This document shows, piece by piece, positions 25,801 through 34,500 of a DNA stretch of 64,000 bases. The notes under the pieces were generated by a model that saw only the letters and a list, made by a program, of their open reading frames with translations, was not told the origin of the DNA and searched no databases. This stretch comes from Sandaracinaceae bacterium (GTDB lineage Bacteria; Myxococcota_A; Polyangia; Polyangiales; Houyiibacteriaceae): contig JADJJE010000002.1 in NCBI GenBank assembly GCA_016706685.1, positions 124,001 through 188,000 of the forward strand, in the 5' to 3' direction. The translations under genes and the position numbers were made by a program. Every line of letters starts with the position of its first letter. The stretch's first letter is position 1.

Positions 25801-27304
25801 TGACCTCCAAGGGGTGCTCGCCGGACTGGACGAGGACACCCTCCGCGGGGGCCGCCTGGTGATCACCACCACCGTCGAGATGGAGCGCGGCCCCGAGCAC
25901 GAGCGCAGCCGCTGCTCCGACGCGTCGCGCGCCTCGCTCGAGGACCGCGAGGCCCTCTGGCGCGAGCGCCTCTCTGCGCAGAGCAACGCCTACGGCTGGC
26001 TGCAGGTCTACCAGCAGGCCGTTCTGCGCTGCGAGGCCACCCGCTGGCAAGAGCGCCGCCGCCTGCTGGACCTCATGCTGTCGCGCGCCGGCAGCGTGGC
26101 CGAGATGCTGCCGCTCTACCATGCGTCCAGCAGCACCAGCGTCCGCAGCTACCTGCGCAACGCCATCGTGCGGCGCGTGCGCACCCCCGAGGACCTGCGC
26201 CTGGTGCGCCGCACCTTCGGGGCGAGCGTGGACGCCCAGATGATCGAGCGCGCCCTCGCAGGCGCCACCACCGACGCGGCCAAGGTGCGCGTGCTGCGCC
26301 GGCTCATCACGCAGTTCCCCACGCACATGGAGCTGCAGCTCTCGCTGCTGGAGCTGCTGGAGCGCATGGGGCAGGCGGCCGAGGTCCGGCGCCTGGCGCG
26401 CGTCATGCGCCAGAACCCGCTGGCCGACGCGGGCGTGCGCACGGCCATCGGCGAGCTGTACCTGCGCCTCGACGACGAAGCCGAGGCGCGCCGTGTGTTC
26501 AGCGAGATCGTGGAGTTCGCCCCGCGTGACGAGCTGGCGCGCCGGCGCCTGGGCGACCTCTACCGCGCCCACGGCTGGTTCGACGAGGCTTACCGGCAGT
26601 ACCAGACCCTGGCGGCCATTCGCCCCGACGACACCAGCGTGAACCTGCTGCTGGCGCAGGCGGCCGCGGGGGCGGGCCGCGTGGACGAAGCGCTGCGCCT
26701 CGAGCAGGCGCTCGCGCAGACGGGCCAGCCCGGTGAGGCCGTGGGCCTGGCGCGCACCGCGCTCTTGTGGTCCTCGGTGCGCTTCGCCGAGCTGCGCGCG
26801 GCGGCGCGGGCAGCCAACGACACGGACGGCCTCGCGGCGCTCGTGGCCCGCATGCGGCGCAGCGGCGTCATGGGTCAGGCGTCGCCCCTGCGCGCCTCCC
26901 TGGTGTGGTCGCACCCGGACGCCAACCTGGGCCTGTGGGCGGGCTATCCAGGCCTCGGGCTGTCGCGGCCCGTGGACCTCACGCCCGAGTACGGCATCGA
27001 GGTGTTCGACGTGCGCGAGGTGGAGGACGGCACCTACCGCGTGGAGGTGCGCCGCCAGGGCGAGCGTCACCTCACAACCGTGGAGGCCAAGCTCGTGGTG
27101 GTCTGGCGCGAGGGCGCCGCCGACGAGCGCGTGGAGGTCCGCAACCTGCGCTTCACGGCGGAGCAGCGCTCGTTCGGCTTCACCATCGCGGGCGACACGC
27201 TGAGCGAGGCGCCGGTCACCGCGCCCACGGGCGGAAGGCCGCCACCCACCGGAGGGCCCCGTCCCCCCCTACGCACGCCCATGCGCACGGACGGGGGGCG
27301 CTGA
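22829..27304 (+). CDS. Giant VIT/VWA lipoprotein, paralogue 1
   Basis: A 1491-aa envelope protein. ATG 22829 has GGAG four bases upstream and gives a signal peptide with lipobox LGAC (Cys30). Domains in order: a FecR-like beta-helix unit (about 60-130; GVAWVELDSGPRVLVSAGA), a VIT domain (about 220-320; VEQEFFNPASEMVEGLYR), a VWA domain (about 470-590; IDLVLVADVSAATETTQ, where the MIDAS reads DxSxA), a Pro/Ala/Gly-rich linker (about 800-1010) and a TPR-like superhelix (about 1050-1370). Two motif copies encode EDTHA just after the lipobox and SGVGVLE at about 208. A third encodes GDTHP at about 790, directly before a second hydrophobic, lipobox-like stretch (LLLPLALAGCS). Probably a large surface or periplasmic adhesion/assembly protein. 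Confidence 0.85.
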   Translation: MPVSSSPSRLPRFFSPALFTPLLALCLGACGGGPEDTHATTATARAVRGSLGEGSPTLRRLAPGEALTIADDGVAWVELDSGPRVLVSAGAQLSVDAEGVLQVDGGRVYVEVAPRDALTVRFGTETEGLELRLSDAAVSLESAPARNVYVVRGEVTYSTLGGERSGPLATGERYTQGAEAPVPATLWEDWTGGLAEPGGAREQGSGVGVLEARVPDELGLARWPLVVRRLSVHVRIEGDLAITEVEQEFFNPASEMVEGLYRISVPEQAVLQRFAVDRRGRLVDGYIKEKAQAARQYQAQVYAGSTLDPALLEWDAPGRYRARIYPIQPGATRRIAIRYVEWLRRPAEGQPRVYRFPMGAGGDAPLVSEFEFSADLSGALAGEVRAGHGARVEDGRVVLRRSDFSPRSDLFLELVDGDETPTGHRAFRAEHQAPPRDPSAGPATAEEESDYWYLPLVLPRDLMEGDAPAEGIDLVLVADVSAATETTQLELGRGVIEALAAHLSPSDRVAIVASDLRLRGVTNEAVALGPASPERVEALLDGLARVPSGGASDLGATLAEAAALLDPARPGVVIYVGDGAPTVGELEADALLERVARLPRPLRAYAVAVGATAELGLLETLTRGSGLARRVETRAEGARVAIELLGHARRPVLQRVEVEVGSGIEQLFPRRPVDVVLGDPISIVGRVDGSPPTSVTVRGELRGQPFERSFEVETETVSDNGDLRLRWAAERLHQLLLSGEGRQEIADLGTRYGLITPFTSFYVPSEAELSQLGPRAAELMEDVQYASAGDTHPLGALLLPLALAGCSLDSAPEASPAPQEEYAPSAESAEASGVVGAFAPQPPPPPGAMPTGAPMPMPSSPTAATTAPSDDAVRRAPSEPEPQAAANVYGADAPVAEAAPVVAQPQGISPDVAVQLQQLGYAVGDGHGSDGSPMTGTGAGGGGVGIGTIGMGRASSGSPPAPPRTMSPRRGASQGPVAEESRNRRAEASERDLQGVLAGLDEDTLRGGRLVITTTVEMERGPEHERSRCSDASRASLEDREALWRERLSAQSNAYGWLQVYQQAVLRCEATRWQERRRLLDLMLSRAGSVAEMLPLYHASSSTSVRSYLRNAIVRRVRTPEDLRLVRRTFGASVDAQMIERALAGATTDAAKVRVLRRLITQFPTHMELQLSLLELLERMGQAAEVRRLARVMRQNPLADAGVRTAIGELYLRLDDEAEARRVFSEIVEFAPRDELARRRLGDLYRAHGWFDEAYRQYQTLAAIRPDDTSVNLLLAQAAAGAGRVDEALRLEQALAQTGQPGEAVGLARTALLWSSVRFAELRAAARAANDTDGLAALVARMRRSGVMGQASPLRASLVWSHPDANLGLWAGYPGLGLSRPVDLTPEYGIEVFDVREVEDGTYRVEVRRQGERHLTTVEAKLVVVWREGAADERVEVRNLRFTAEQRSFGFTIAGDTLSEAPVTAPTGGRPPPTGGPRPPLRTPMRTDGGR
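22933..25206. repeat. Dispersed motif: three copies in giant lipoprotein paralogue 1
   Basis: Cores at 22933-22943 (GGACACCCACG), 23446-23456 (GGTGGGTGTCC) and 25195-25206 (GGACACCCACCC). Paralogue 2 has none, so they appeared after the duplication. Confidence 0.82.
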
Positions 27305-27307
27305 GCC

Positions 27308-30300
27308 ATGACCCTCACTCATCCCATGTTTCAGGGGCGCTCCATGCACGGCCGCACGTCACTCCACACTCTCGCGCACATCCAGGCGCTGGTCATCGCG
27401 CTCGGCTCGCTGCACGCGTGCGGCGGCGGTGAGCCTCCACCCGCAGCCACGGTCGGCCTCGTTCAGCCCGTGCGCGGCGCCGTGACGCTCACTCGCCTGG
27501 AACACGACACCGCAGCGCGTGGGCCCACGCGGGTGGAGACCGGCGCCACCATCGCCACGCCGGATGGTGCGCGGGCCACGTTCACGCACGACGCCGGCCC
27601 GTGGTTCCTGTTGGACCGCAGCACCCGCGTCAGCGCCACGTTGGAGGCCGTGCGTGTGGAGGCCGGCCGCGTGTTCGTGGACGCGCGCGTGGACCAGGGG
27701 CTGAGCGTGGAGTCGCCGCACGGCACCGTCAGCGTTCAGAACGGCGCCATGGCCGTGCATGTCACCGAGGCGCGCACGGAGATCTACTGCGCCAGCGGCG
27801 AGGTGGTCTATCGCAGCGAGGGTGGCGAGGGGCGATTTGCCCAGGGTGAGACGCTGATCCTCACCAGCACCACCGCCGAGGCCGCTCCGGCCGCGCTGTG
27901 GGACGACTGGACCGGCGGCCTAGCCGACCCGAGCCCACGCCCGCCGCCCGCCGCGGGCTACATCGGCCAGCTCACGGGCCGCCGCATGGAAGAGCGCGGC
28001 GTGGCCCGCCGGCCGCTCAGCATGCGCTCGCACGAGGTGCAGGTGACGCTGGACGGCGAGCTCGCGCGCACCGAGGTGATCCAGACGTTCTTCAACGGCT
28101 ACGACGACGCGCTCGAGGCCGAGTACCGCCTGCGCTTGCCGGAGGGCGCCGTGGTGGAGGCCTTCGAGGTGGACCAGGGCGCGGGCTTCGTGCCCTCGGC
28201 CGTGCAGCAGCTGCCCATGGGCGACGGGTTCTCGCCCCCGGTGGCGGTCTACGGCTTGCCCAGCGCGCGCCTCTCGTACGACGGCCCGCAGCGCGTTCGT
28301 GCGCGTGTCTACCCCATCACGCCGGGCGCCGTGGTGCGCGTGAAGGTGGCCTACACGGAGTGGCTGACCCGCACGGCCGACATGCGCACCTACGTGTACC
28401 CGATGCGCACCGAGGGCGAGCCGCCGCTGGTGGGTGAGCTGCACCTGGCCGTGGATCTCGGCGCCTCGAGCGGGGCGCCGACGCGCGCCGGCATGGGTGC
28501 GCTCACCGAGGGGGGCCGCGTGGTCCTGCGGCGCAGCGACTTCAGGCCGCGCGCCGACTTCACGCTCGACATCCTGGACCCGCAGGAGACCACCGAGACC
28601 GCGCAGGCGCCACGCGTGTACACGTACCGAGCGCCGTCCAATGACGTGAACCCCATCACCGGCGAGCGCGCCCCGGACGAGACGTTCGTGGCCGTGGACA
28701 TCCCCACGCACGAGCTCGCGCCCTCCGACGAAGATGTGCCGCTCTCGTTGGTGCTCTTGGTGGACACGTCCGGGGCGACCGAGCCCGAGGAGCTGGAGCT
28801 GGCGCGCGGCCTGGTGGAGCACGTGCTCCAACAGCTGGCGCCCACCGACCGCGTGGCGTTGCGCTTCGGCGACCTGGTCACGCGTGCGCCGGAGGGCGAG
28901 GCCGCCGCGCTGCAGCCGGCCAGCGCCGAGCACGCCGAGCGCCTGCTGGGCGCGTTGGGTAGCGCGACGCTAGGTGGTGCCACCGACCTCGGCACCATGC
29001 TGCGTGGCGCGGCCAGCGTGCTCGAGGGGGCCCCGCGCGCTGCGGTGCTCTACCTGGGAGACGGGCGGCCCACCACGGGCGCGCTCGACGCCACCAGCAT
29101 CCGCACCGCCCTCTCGCAGCTGCCGCGCGCGCCACGCTTCTTCGCTCTCGGCCTCGGCGACGAAGCCAACGTGGACCTGCTGCGCGCCGTGATGGGCGAG
29201 AGCAGCGCCCGCGCGGTGGGCTCGCGCGACGAGATCTCGGCGGCCGTGCTCGCCACCCTCACCGACGCGGCGCGCCCCATGCTGCGCGGTGTGACGGTGG
29301 ACCTCGGGCCCACCGTGGAGCGCATCTACCCGCGCGGCGCGCTCACCGTGCCGGACAGCGGGCGCCTGCGTCTGTTCGGCCGACTGGTGGACGAGGTCCC
29401 TCCGGCGGCGCGCGTGCGCGGCTCGCGTGACGGCGTGGACTTCGACGAGACGCTGCCGCTCAGCGTGGCCAGCGTGACCGCGCCCGACGTGCGCAGGCGC
29501 TGGGCGGTGGCACGCCTGAACGAGCTGCTCGACGAGGACGCGGGCCGTGAGGCGCTGGTGGCCATCGGCCTCGAGCACGACCTGCTCACCCCGTGGACCT
29601 CGCTGGTGGTGGGCGGTGGCAAGGGCGAGGCCTACGGTCTGGTGGCCGACTTCGACATCAACCCGCTCGACTTCAGCTGGCAGCTGGGTGGGCGCGCTCC
29701 CTCCGTGCCCGTTCTGGAAGAGGGCTGGCGGCGGCGGGGGCCGGTGTCCGCGCCCGTGGCCACGGAGAGCGCCGCAGAGCGCACCTGGGTGCCGCGTGTC
29801 TCTTCCGGTGCAGCCGACGAATCCGCCCCGGCTCCCACGGGGGATGGCGGCTACGCCCAGGCGGCCGTCGGTCGTGCCCTGCGCCTCGGCGCGCGCGGCC
29901 CCAACGCTTGCTACGAGCGCAAGCTGCTGCTGCGGCCCGATCTCGAGGGCGCCGTCACCGTGGCGGTCACCGTGGATGGCGCTGGGACGGTCAGCGCGGT
30001 CACGCTGGTGCGCTCCACGCTCGGCGAAGAGGACGTGGACGCCTGCGTGGTCCAAGAGGTGCGCGGCCTGCGCTTCCCCGTCACCGAGGGCGGCAGCGTC
30101 AGCATCCAGCACACCTTCGTGTTCAGCGCGGCCGATCGCGCCATCGGGACCCGCCGGACCTGCAGCGACGCCTCGCGCCAGGATCTCACCGTGCGCCGCG
30201 CGCTGTGGCGCGAGCGTCTGGCGGCCAGCGGCGGCGTCGGCGGTGCGCTGGCCGTCTACCGGGACGCGAGCTCGCAGTGCGAGCTGGGCGACTTCCGCGC

Positions 30301-31492
30301 ACGCCGCGCGCTCTTGGACATGATGCTCACCCACGTGGGCGGACAGCGCGTGCAGCTGGCGGCCGCGTTCCCGTCGGACAGCGCGGCGGGCAGCTACCTG
30401 CGCGCCGTGGTGCTGCGCTCGCTCGGCAGCGCCGCCCAGGTGGAGGCCGCCCGGCGACTGCTGGGGCTCGACGACGCCAGCATCGACTGGAGCGTGTTCG
30501 ACCGCCTCTACCGGCGTGCCCCGAACCCTGCGGCCAAGCTGCGCCTCGTGCGGCGCTGGCTGGAGATCGCCCCCGACGAGATGGACCTCCGGCTGCGCCT
30601 CTTGCAGCTGCTGGAGGAGACCAACGCCCTGCCCGAGGCGCGCCGCTTGGCCTGGGCGCTGCGCGCCGACCCGCTGGCCGACGCGGCGGTGCGCACAGCC
30701 GTGGGGGAGTTCTGGCTGCGCCAAGAGCGGCCCGACGAGGCCCGCCGCGTGTTCAGCGAGATCGTGGAGCGTGCACCTCTCGACCCGTGGGCGCGCCGCC
30801 GCCTGGGGGATCTCTACCGCGCGCACGCCTGGCCGGACGACGCCTACCGCGAGTACCGCGCGCTCGGGCAGCTGCGCCAGGGCGACCCCGAGGTGAACCT
30901 GCTGCTGGCTCGCGCCGCCGCCGATGCAGGCCGCGTGGACGAGGCCCTGCGGCTGGAGCAGCGCGTGGCCGAAGCCGCCGATGGCGACGCGAGCGAAGGC
31001 GAGGCAGCCATCGCCCAGGCGTGGACGCGCGTGCGGCTCGCGCTGCTGCGCTCGGAGAGCCAGGACCCGGCCATCGACGCGGCGGTGCTGCGCCGCCTGC
31101 GGCACTCGGGGGCGCTGCGCTCGCCGCCCGCGCTCTTCGCGGCGCTGACCTGGGCCCACCCGGATGACGTCATCAGCATGACGGTGGCCTACCCGGACGC
31201 GGCAGACCGGTTCGAGCCCGTGCAGCTGAACAGCCCCGCGCACGGGATCGACGCCCTCACGCTAGCCGACCTCGATGAGGGCGCGCTGCGCCTGGCCTTC
31301 GAGCGCGGTGGGCGCGAGGACCTGCGCGCCACCGAGGCCACGCTCACCATCGTGCTGGGCCTGGGCACCGAGCAGGAGCGTATCCTGCGCGAGACCGTGC
31401 GCCTCGATCGTGAGACGCGGCGCGTGGTGATGCGCCTCGAAGCGGGCGCGCTGACTACCGAGCCCCCGCGCGCCACCCCTGCGACCCCCTGA
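27308..31492 (+). CDS. Giant VIT/VWA lipoprotein, paralogue 2, with AgmX/TonB-like domain
   Basis: A 1394-aa paralogue of the gene just upstream (3-bp gap). Lipobox LHAC follows a short hydrophobic segment; ATG 27308 is used, with ATG 27344 also possible. It has the same order: FecR-like (about 60-150), VIT (about 235-345), VWA (about 475-610; LVLLVDTSGATEPEE, again DxSxA rather than DxSxS) and a C-terminal TPR-like region. Between VWA and TPR it has an AgmX/TonB-C-like domain (about 855-940; NACYERKLLLRPDLEGAV, then FPVTEGGSVSIQHTF) that paralogue 1 lacks. The conserved LWDDWTGGLADP matches LWEDWTGGLAEP of paralogue 1. No dispersed-motif copies occur here. Confidence 0.85.
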   Translation: MTLTHPMFQGRSMHGRTSLHTLAHIQALVIALGSLHACGGGEPPPAATVGLVQPVRGAVTLTRLEHDTAARGPTRVETGATIATPDGARATFTHDAGPWFLLDRSTRVSATLEAVRVEAGRVFVDARVDQGLSVESPHGTVSVQNGAMAVHVTEARTEIYCASGEVVYRSEGGEGRFAQGETLILTSTTAEAAPAALWDDWTGGLADPSPRPPPAAGYIGQLTGRRMEERGVARRPLSMRSHEVQVTLDGELARTEVIQTFFNGYDDALEAEYRLRLPEGAVVEAFEVDQGAGFVPSAVQQLPMGDGFSPPVAVYGLPSARLSYDGPQRVRARVYPITPGAVVRVKVAYTEWLTRTADMRTYVYPMRTEGEPPLVGELHLAVDLGASSGAPTRAGMGALTEGGRVVLRRSDFRPRADFTLDILDPQETTETAQAPRVYTYRAPSNDVNPITGERAPDETFVAVDIPTHELAPSDEDVPLSLVLLVDTSGATEPEELELARGLVEHVLQQLAPTDRVALRFGDLVTRAPEGEAAALQPASAEHAERLLGALGSATLGGATDLGTMLRGAASVLEGAPRAAVLYLGDGRPTTGALDATSIRTALSQLPRAPRFFALGLGDEANVDLLRAVMGESSARAVGSRDEISAAVLATLTDAARPMLRGVTVDLGPTVERIYPRGALTVPDSGRLRLFGRLVDEVPPAARVRGSRDGVDFDETLPLSVASVTAPDVRRRWAVARLNELLDEDAGREALVAIGLEHDLLTPWTSLVVGGGKGEAYGLVADFDINPLDFSWQLGGRAPSVPVLEEGWRRRGPVSAPVATESAAERTWVPRVSSGAADESAPAPTGDGGYAQAAVGRALRLGARGPNACYERKLLLRPDLEGAVTVAVTVDGAGTVSAVTLVRSTLGEEDVDACVVQEVRGLRFPVTEGGSVSIQHTFVFSAADRAIGTRRTCSDASRQDLTVRRALWRERLAASGGVGGALAVYRDASSQCELGDFRARRALLDMMLTHVGGQRVQLAAAFPSDSAAGSYLRAVVLRSLGSAAQVEAARRLLGLDDASIDWSVFDRLYRRAPNPAAKLRLVRRWLEIAPDEMDLRLRLLQLLEETNALPEARRLAWALRADPLADAAVRTAVGEFWLRQERPDEARRVFSEIVERAPLDPWARRRLGDLYRAHAWPDDAYREYRALGQLRQGDPEVNLLLARAAADAGRVDEALRLEQRVAEAADGDASEGEAAIAQAWTRVRLALLRSESQDPAIDAAVLRRLRHSGALRSPPALFAALTWAHPDDVISMTVAYPDAADRFEPVQLNSPAHGIDALTLADLDEGALRLAFERGGREDLRATEATLTIVLGLGTEQERILRETVRLDRETRRVVMRLEAGALTTEPPRATPATP

Positions 31493-31528
31493 CGCGACAA
31501 GGTCTTTCACGGCGGGCGGCATCGGCCT

Positions 31529-34500
31529 ATGCTGCCGGCCGCCGTGCCCACGAACGCTCCACCGCCCGTGTCTCTCGGTCGCTACCGGGTGCTGCGCCGT
31601 CTAGGGAAGGGCGGCATGGCCGAGGTGTTCCTGGCCAAGACCACGGGCGCGGAGGGCATCGAGAAGGTGCTGGTGGTCAAGCGCGTGCTGCCCCAATTCG
31701 CCCGCAACGAGCACTTCCTCACCATGTTCGTGGACGAGGCCAAGGTGGCCACCCGCCTGAACCACCCCAACATCGTGCAGGTCTACGCGTTCGAGCGCGT
31801 GGAGGGCGAGTTCCTGCTGGCCATGGAGTTCGTGGACGGCGTGGACCTCGGGCGCCTCAGCGCCGCGGCGAAGCGCCTGGGCGAGCGGCTGCCTTACGGG
31901 CTCTCGGCCTACATCGTCCACGAGGTCACCAAGGGGCTCGATTACGCGCACAAGCGCAAGGACTCGCACGGCGAGTCCATGGACATCGTCCACCGCGATG
32001 TGTCCCCCCAGAACGTGCTGCTGGGCTACGACGGCATCGTGAAGGTCGCCGACTTCGGCATCGCCAAGGCGAAGCTGGTGTCCGAGGACGACGGCGTCAT
32101 CAAGGGCAAGTTCAGTTACATGTCGCCGGAGCAGGCCAAGGGGCAGGCCGTGGACCGGCGCAGCGACGTGTACTCGCTGGGCGTGCTGCTGGCCGAGCTG
32201 CTGATGGGCCGCCCCATGTTCCCGGGCCTGCAGGGCATGGAGGCGCTCGAGCCGGCGCGCGAGGGCCGCGTGACCTTCCCGCAGGACGTGGACCCGGACG
32301 TGCCGGACGCGCTCGATCGCATCGTGCGGCGCGCCCTGCACCCGGACCCCGAGCAGCGCTTTCAGACGGCCCGCTCGCTGGGCAGCTCGCTCGCGCAGTT
32401 CCTGCACGACTCGTCGGTGCTGTGGGACGCCGAGGCCCTCGAGCAGCAGCTCGTGCGCCTGGTGCCACGCGCCCACGCCAGTGTGGAGGACCCGCGCATC
32501 CGCGACGCCATGACCTTCGCGGGCTTCACCATCAACGCGGGCTCGCTGGCCGTGGAGCGCGAGCTGCGTGAGCGGCGCCGTGTAGTGGTGGTGGCCGGCC
32601 GGGTGCGGGACTCCAGCTCGCTCACGGACCCAGGGCAGCTCCCCAGCGTGGACCAGGCGGCGGCACGCATCCTGGCGGACATCGCCTACAAGAACGACGC
32701 CGTGCTCTCCTGGGAGGACGGCGTCGAGAAGTCTCACTTTCGATATGTGATCGGGCTCGGGCGCACCACCCCCCAAGACGCGCTGCGCGGGGTCTCGCTG
32801 GCCTTCGACGTGGTGGAGGCGCTGCACGGCCTCTCGGCCGACCTCTTCGCGCCCATCACGGCGTCGCTCGCCGTGTCGTCGGGCATCGTCACCACGGTGC
32901 GCGACGGGTCGGGTCGCCTGCTGCGTTACGCCCCCGTCGAGTCTGCCTTGGCCGTGGCCGAGCACCTGGCCAACGAGGGCAACGCCGGCGCGGTGCGCGT
33001 CACGGGCGATGTCTACCGGCTGGTGCGCCGCGACTTCCGCATGGACGAGGAGCACTCCGAGGAGGTGCTCCTGGACGGCGGCATCCGCATGCGCGCCTAT
33101 CGCGCCCTGGGAGCGCGCACCCGGGAGGAGCGCGCGGTGGACACCCGCCACCACCTGGGGGCCGAGGGCCTGGTCGGCCGTGCGGCCGAGCAAGAGACCA
33201 TCCGCGCCCTCTACCGTGAGGCCGAGACCACCGGTAAGGCGGTCTTCGCGGCCGTGGTGGGCGAGCTGGGCGTGGGCAAGTCTGCGCTGGTGTCGGCCGC
33301 CCTCGACTCGCTCGAGCCCATGCCCGGCATCCTGTCCACCGAGTGCGGCTTCGGCACCAGCGACGTGCCTTTCTCCAGCCTGGCGGCGCTCATCCGCGAC
33401 ATCTTCTTCATCTCCGATGACGCCGAGCGCTCCGTGGTGCGCGAGCAGATCCGGTCTTCGCTGCAGGCGGTCGTCATGGACGGCGACCGCCGAGACCTCA
33501 TCGAGCGCGGCGTGCTGACCCTGCTGGGGAGCGCCGACGAGCGCTCGGCCGACCTCGGCCACGAAGAGCGCACCCGCGAGGTGGTGCATGCCATCGAGCT
33601 CCTGCTGCGCCACCTGGCCAAGGGCGGGCCCATCGTGGTGTGGCTGGACTCGCTGCAGTGGGCCGACAGCGCGTCCCTGGACCTGCTGCGCACCATGAGC
33701 CAGGGCGTGCACCGCAGCCCGGTGCTGATCCTGATGGCCACCCGCCCCGAGGTCCGCACGGCGGCTGCGCTGCGCGGGGTGCCCGTCATCGAGCTGGGCG
33801 AGCTCGACACGGCGGAGCGCCGGGTGATCGTGCGGCGCTGTTTTCGCGGGGCGGAGGTGCCGGAAGATGTCGTGCGCGCCATCGTGGAGCGCGCCGGCGG
33901 CAACCCGTTCCACATCCAGGAGCTGGCCGACGCGCTGCTGGAGCGTGGCGTGGTCCGTGTCGTGGAGGATACACAGGGCGTATCAACAGTGGTCCGCGAT
34001 AGCAGCGTGCCCATCTCCCTACCCAGCTCGCTCGAGGGGGTGGTGGCCTCGCGCCTCGACGAGCTCCCGGAGCCCACGCGCCGTGCGCTGCGCTGGCTGG
34101 CGGTGGCCGGCTCTGGGCTCGAGGAGCGGCAGCTGGTGAACATTGCCGGCACGGACGTGCAGGCCAGCATCCAGGAGCTGCTCGAGCGCGGTTTCCTCGT
34201 GCGTCGCACCAACGGCACGCTGTCCTTCGCCAGCGGGGTGGTGCGTCAGGTGGCCTACGAAGGCGCCGAGCCCGACGACCGGCGGCGCATGCACCGGCGC
34301 GTGGCGGACTTCTTCCAGTCGCTCCCAGACGCGCCCGCCGCGCGCATCGCCCACCACCTCGAGCAGGCTGGGGAGCTTGGCGCCGCCGCGCACGCCTACC
34401 TGGAAGCGGCCGAGCTGGCGAGCGGGGTCTTCGCCAACGCCAGCGCGCTTGGACTGTACGCGCGCGCCCTGCAGCTGTTCGTGAACGACCCCGAGGCTCG

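Noticed and set aside
22178..27070. A 1630-codon open frame antisense to the giant lipoprotein gene
   Set aside because: It is a high-GC shadow frame: the composition is His/Arg/Ala/Gly-rich with no domain, and it opposes a gene with clear domains and a lipobox.
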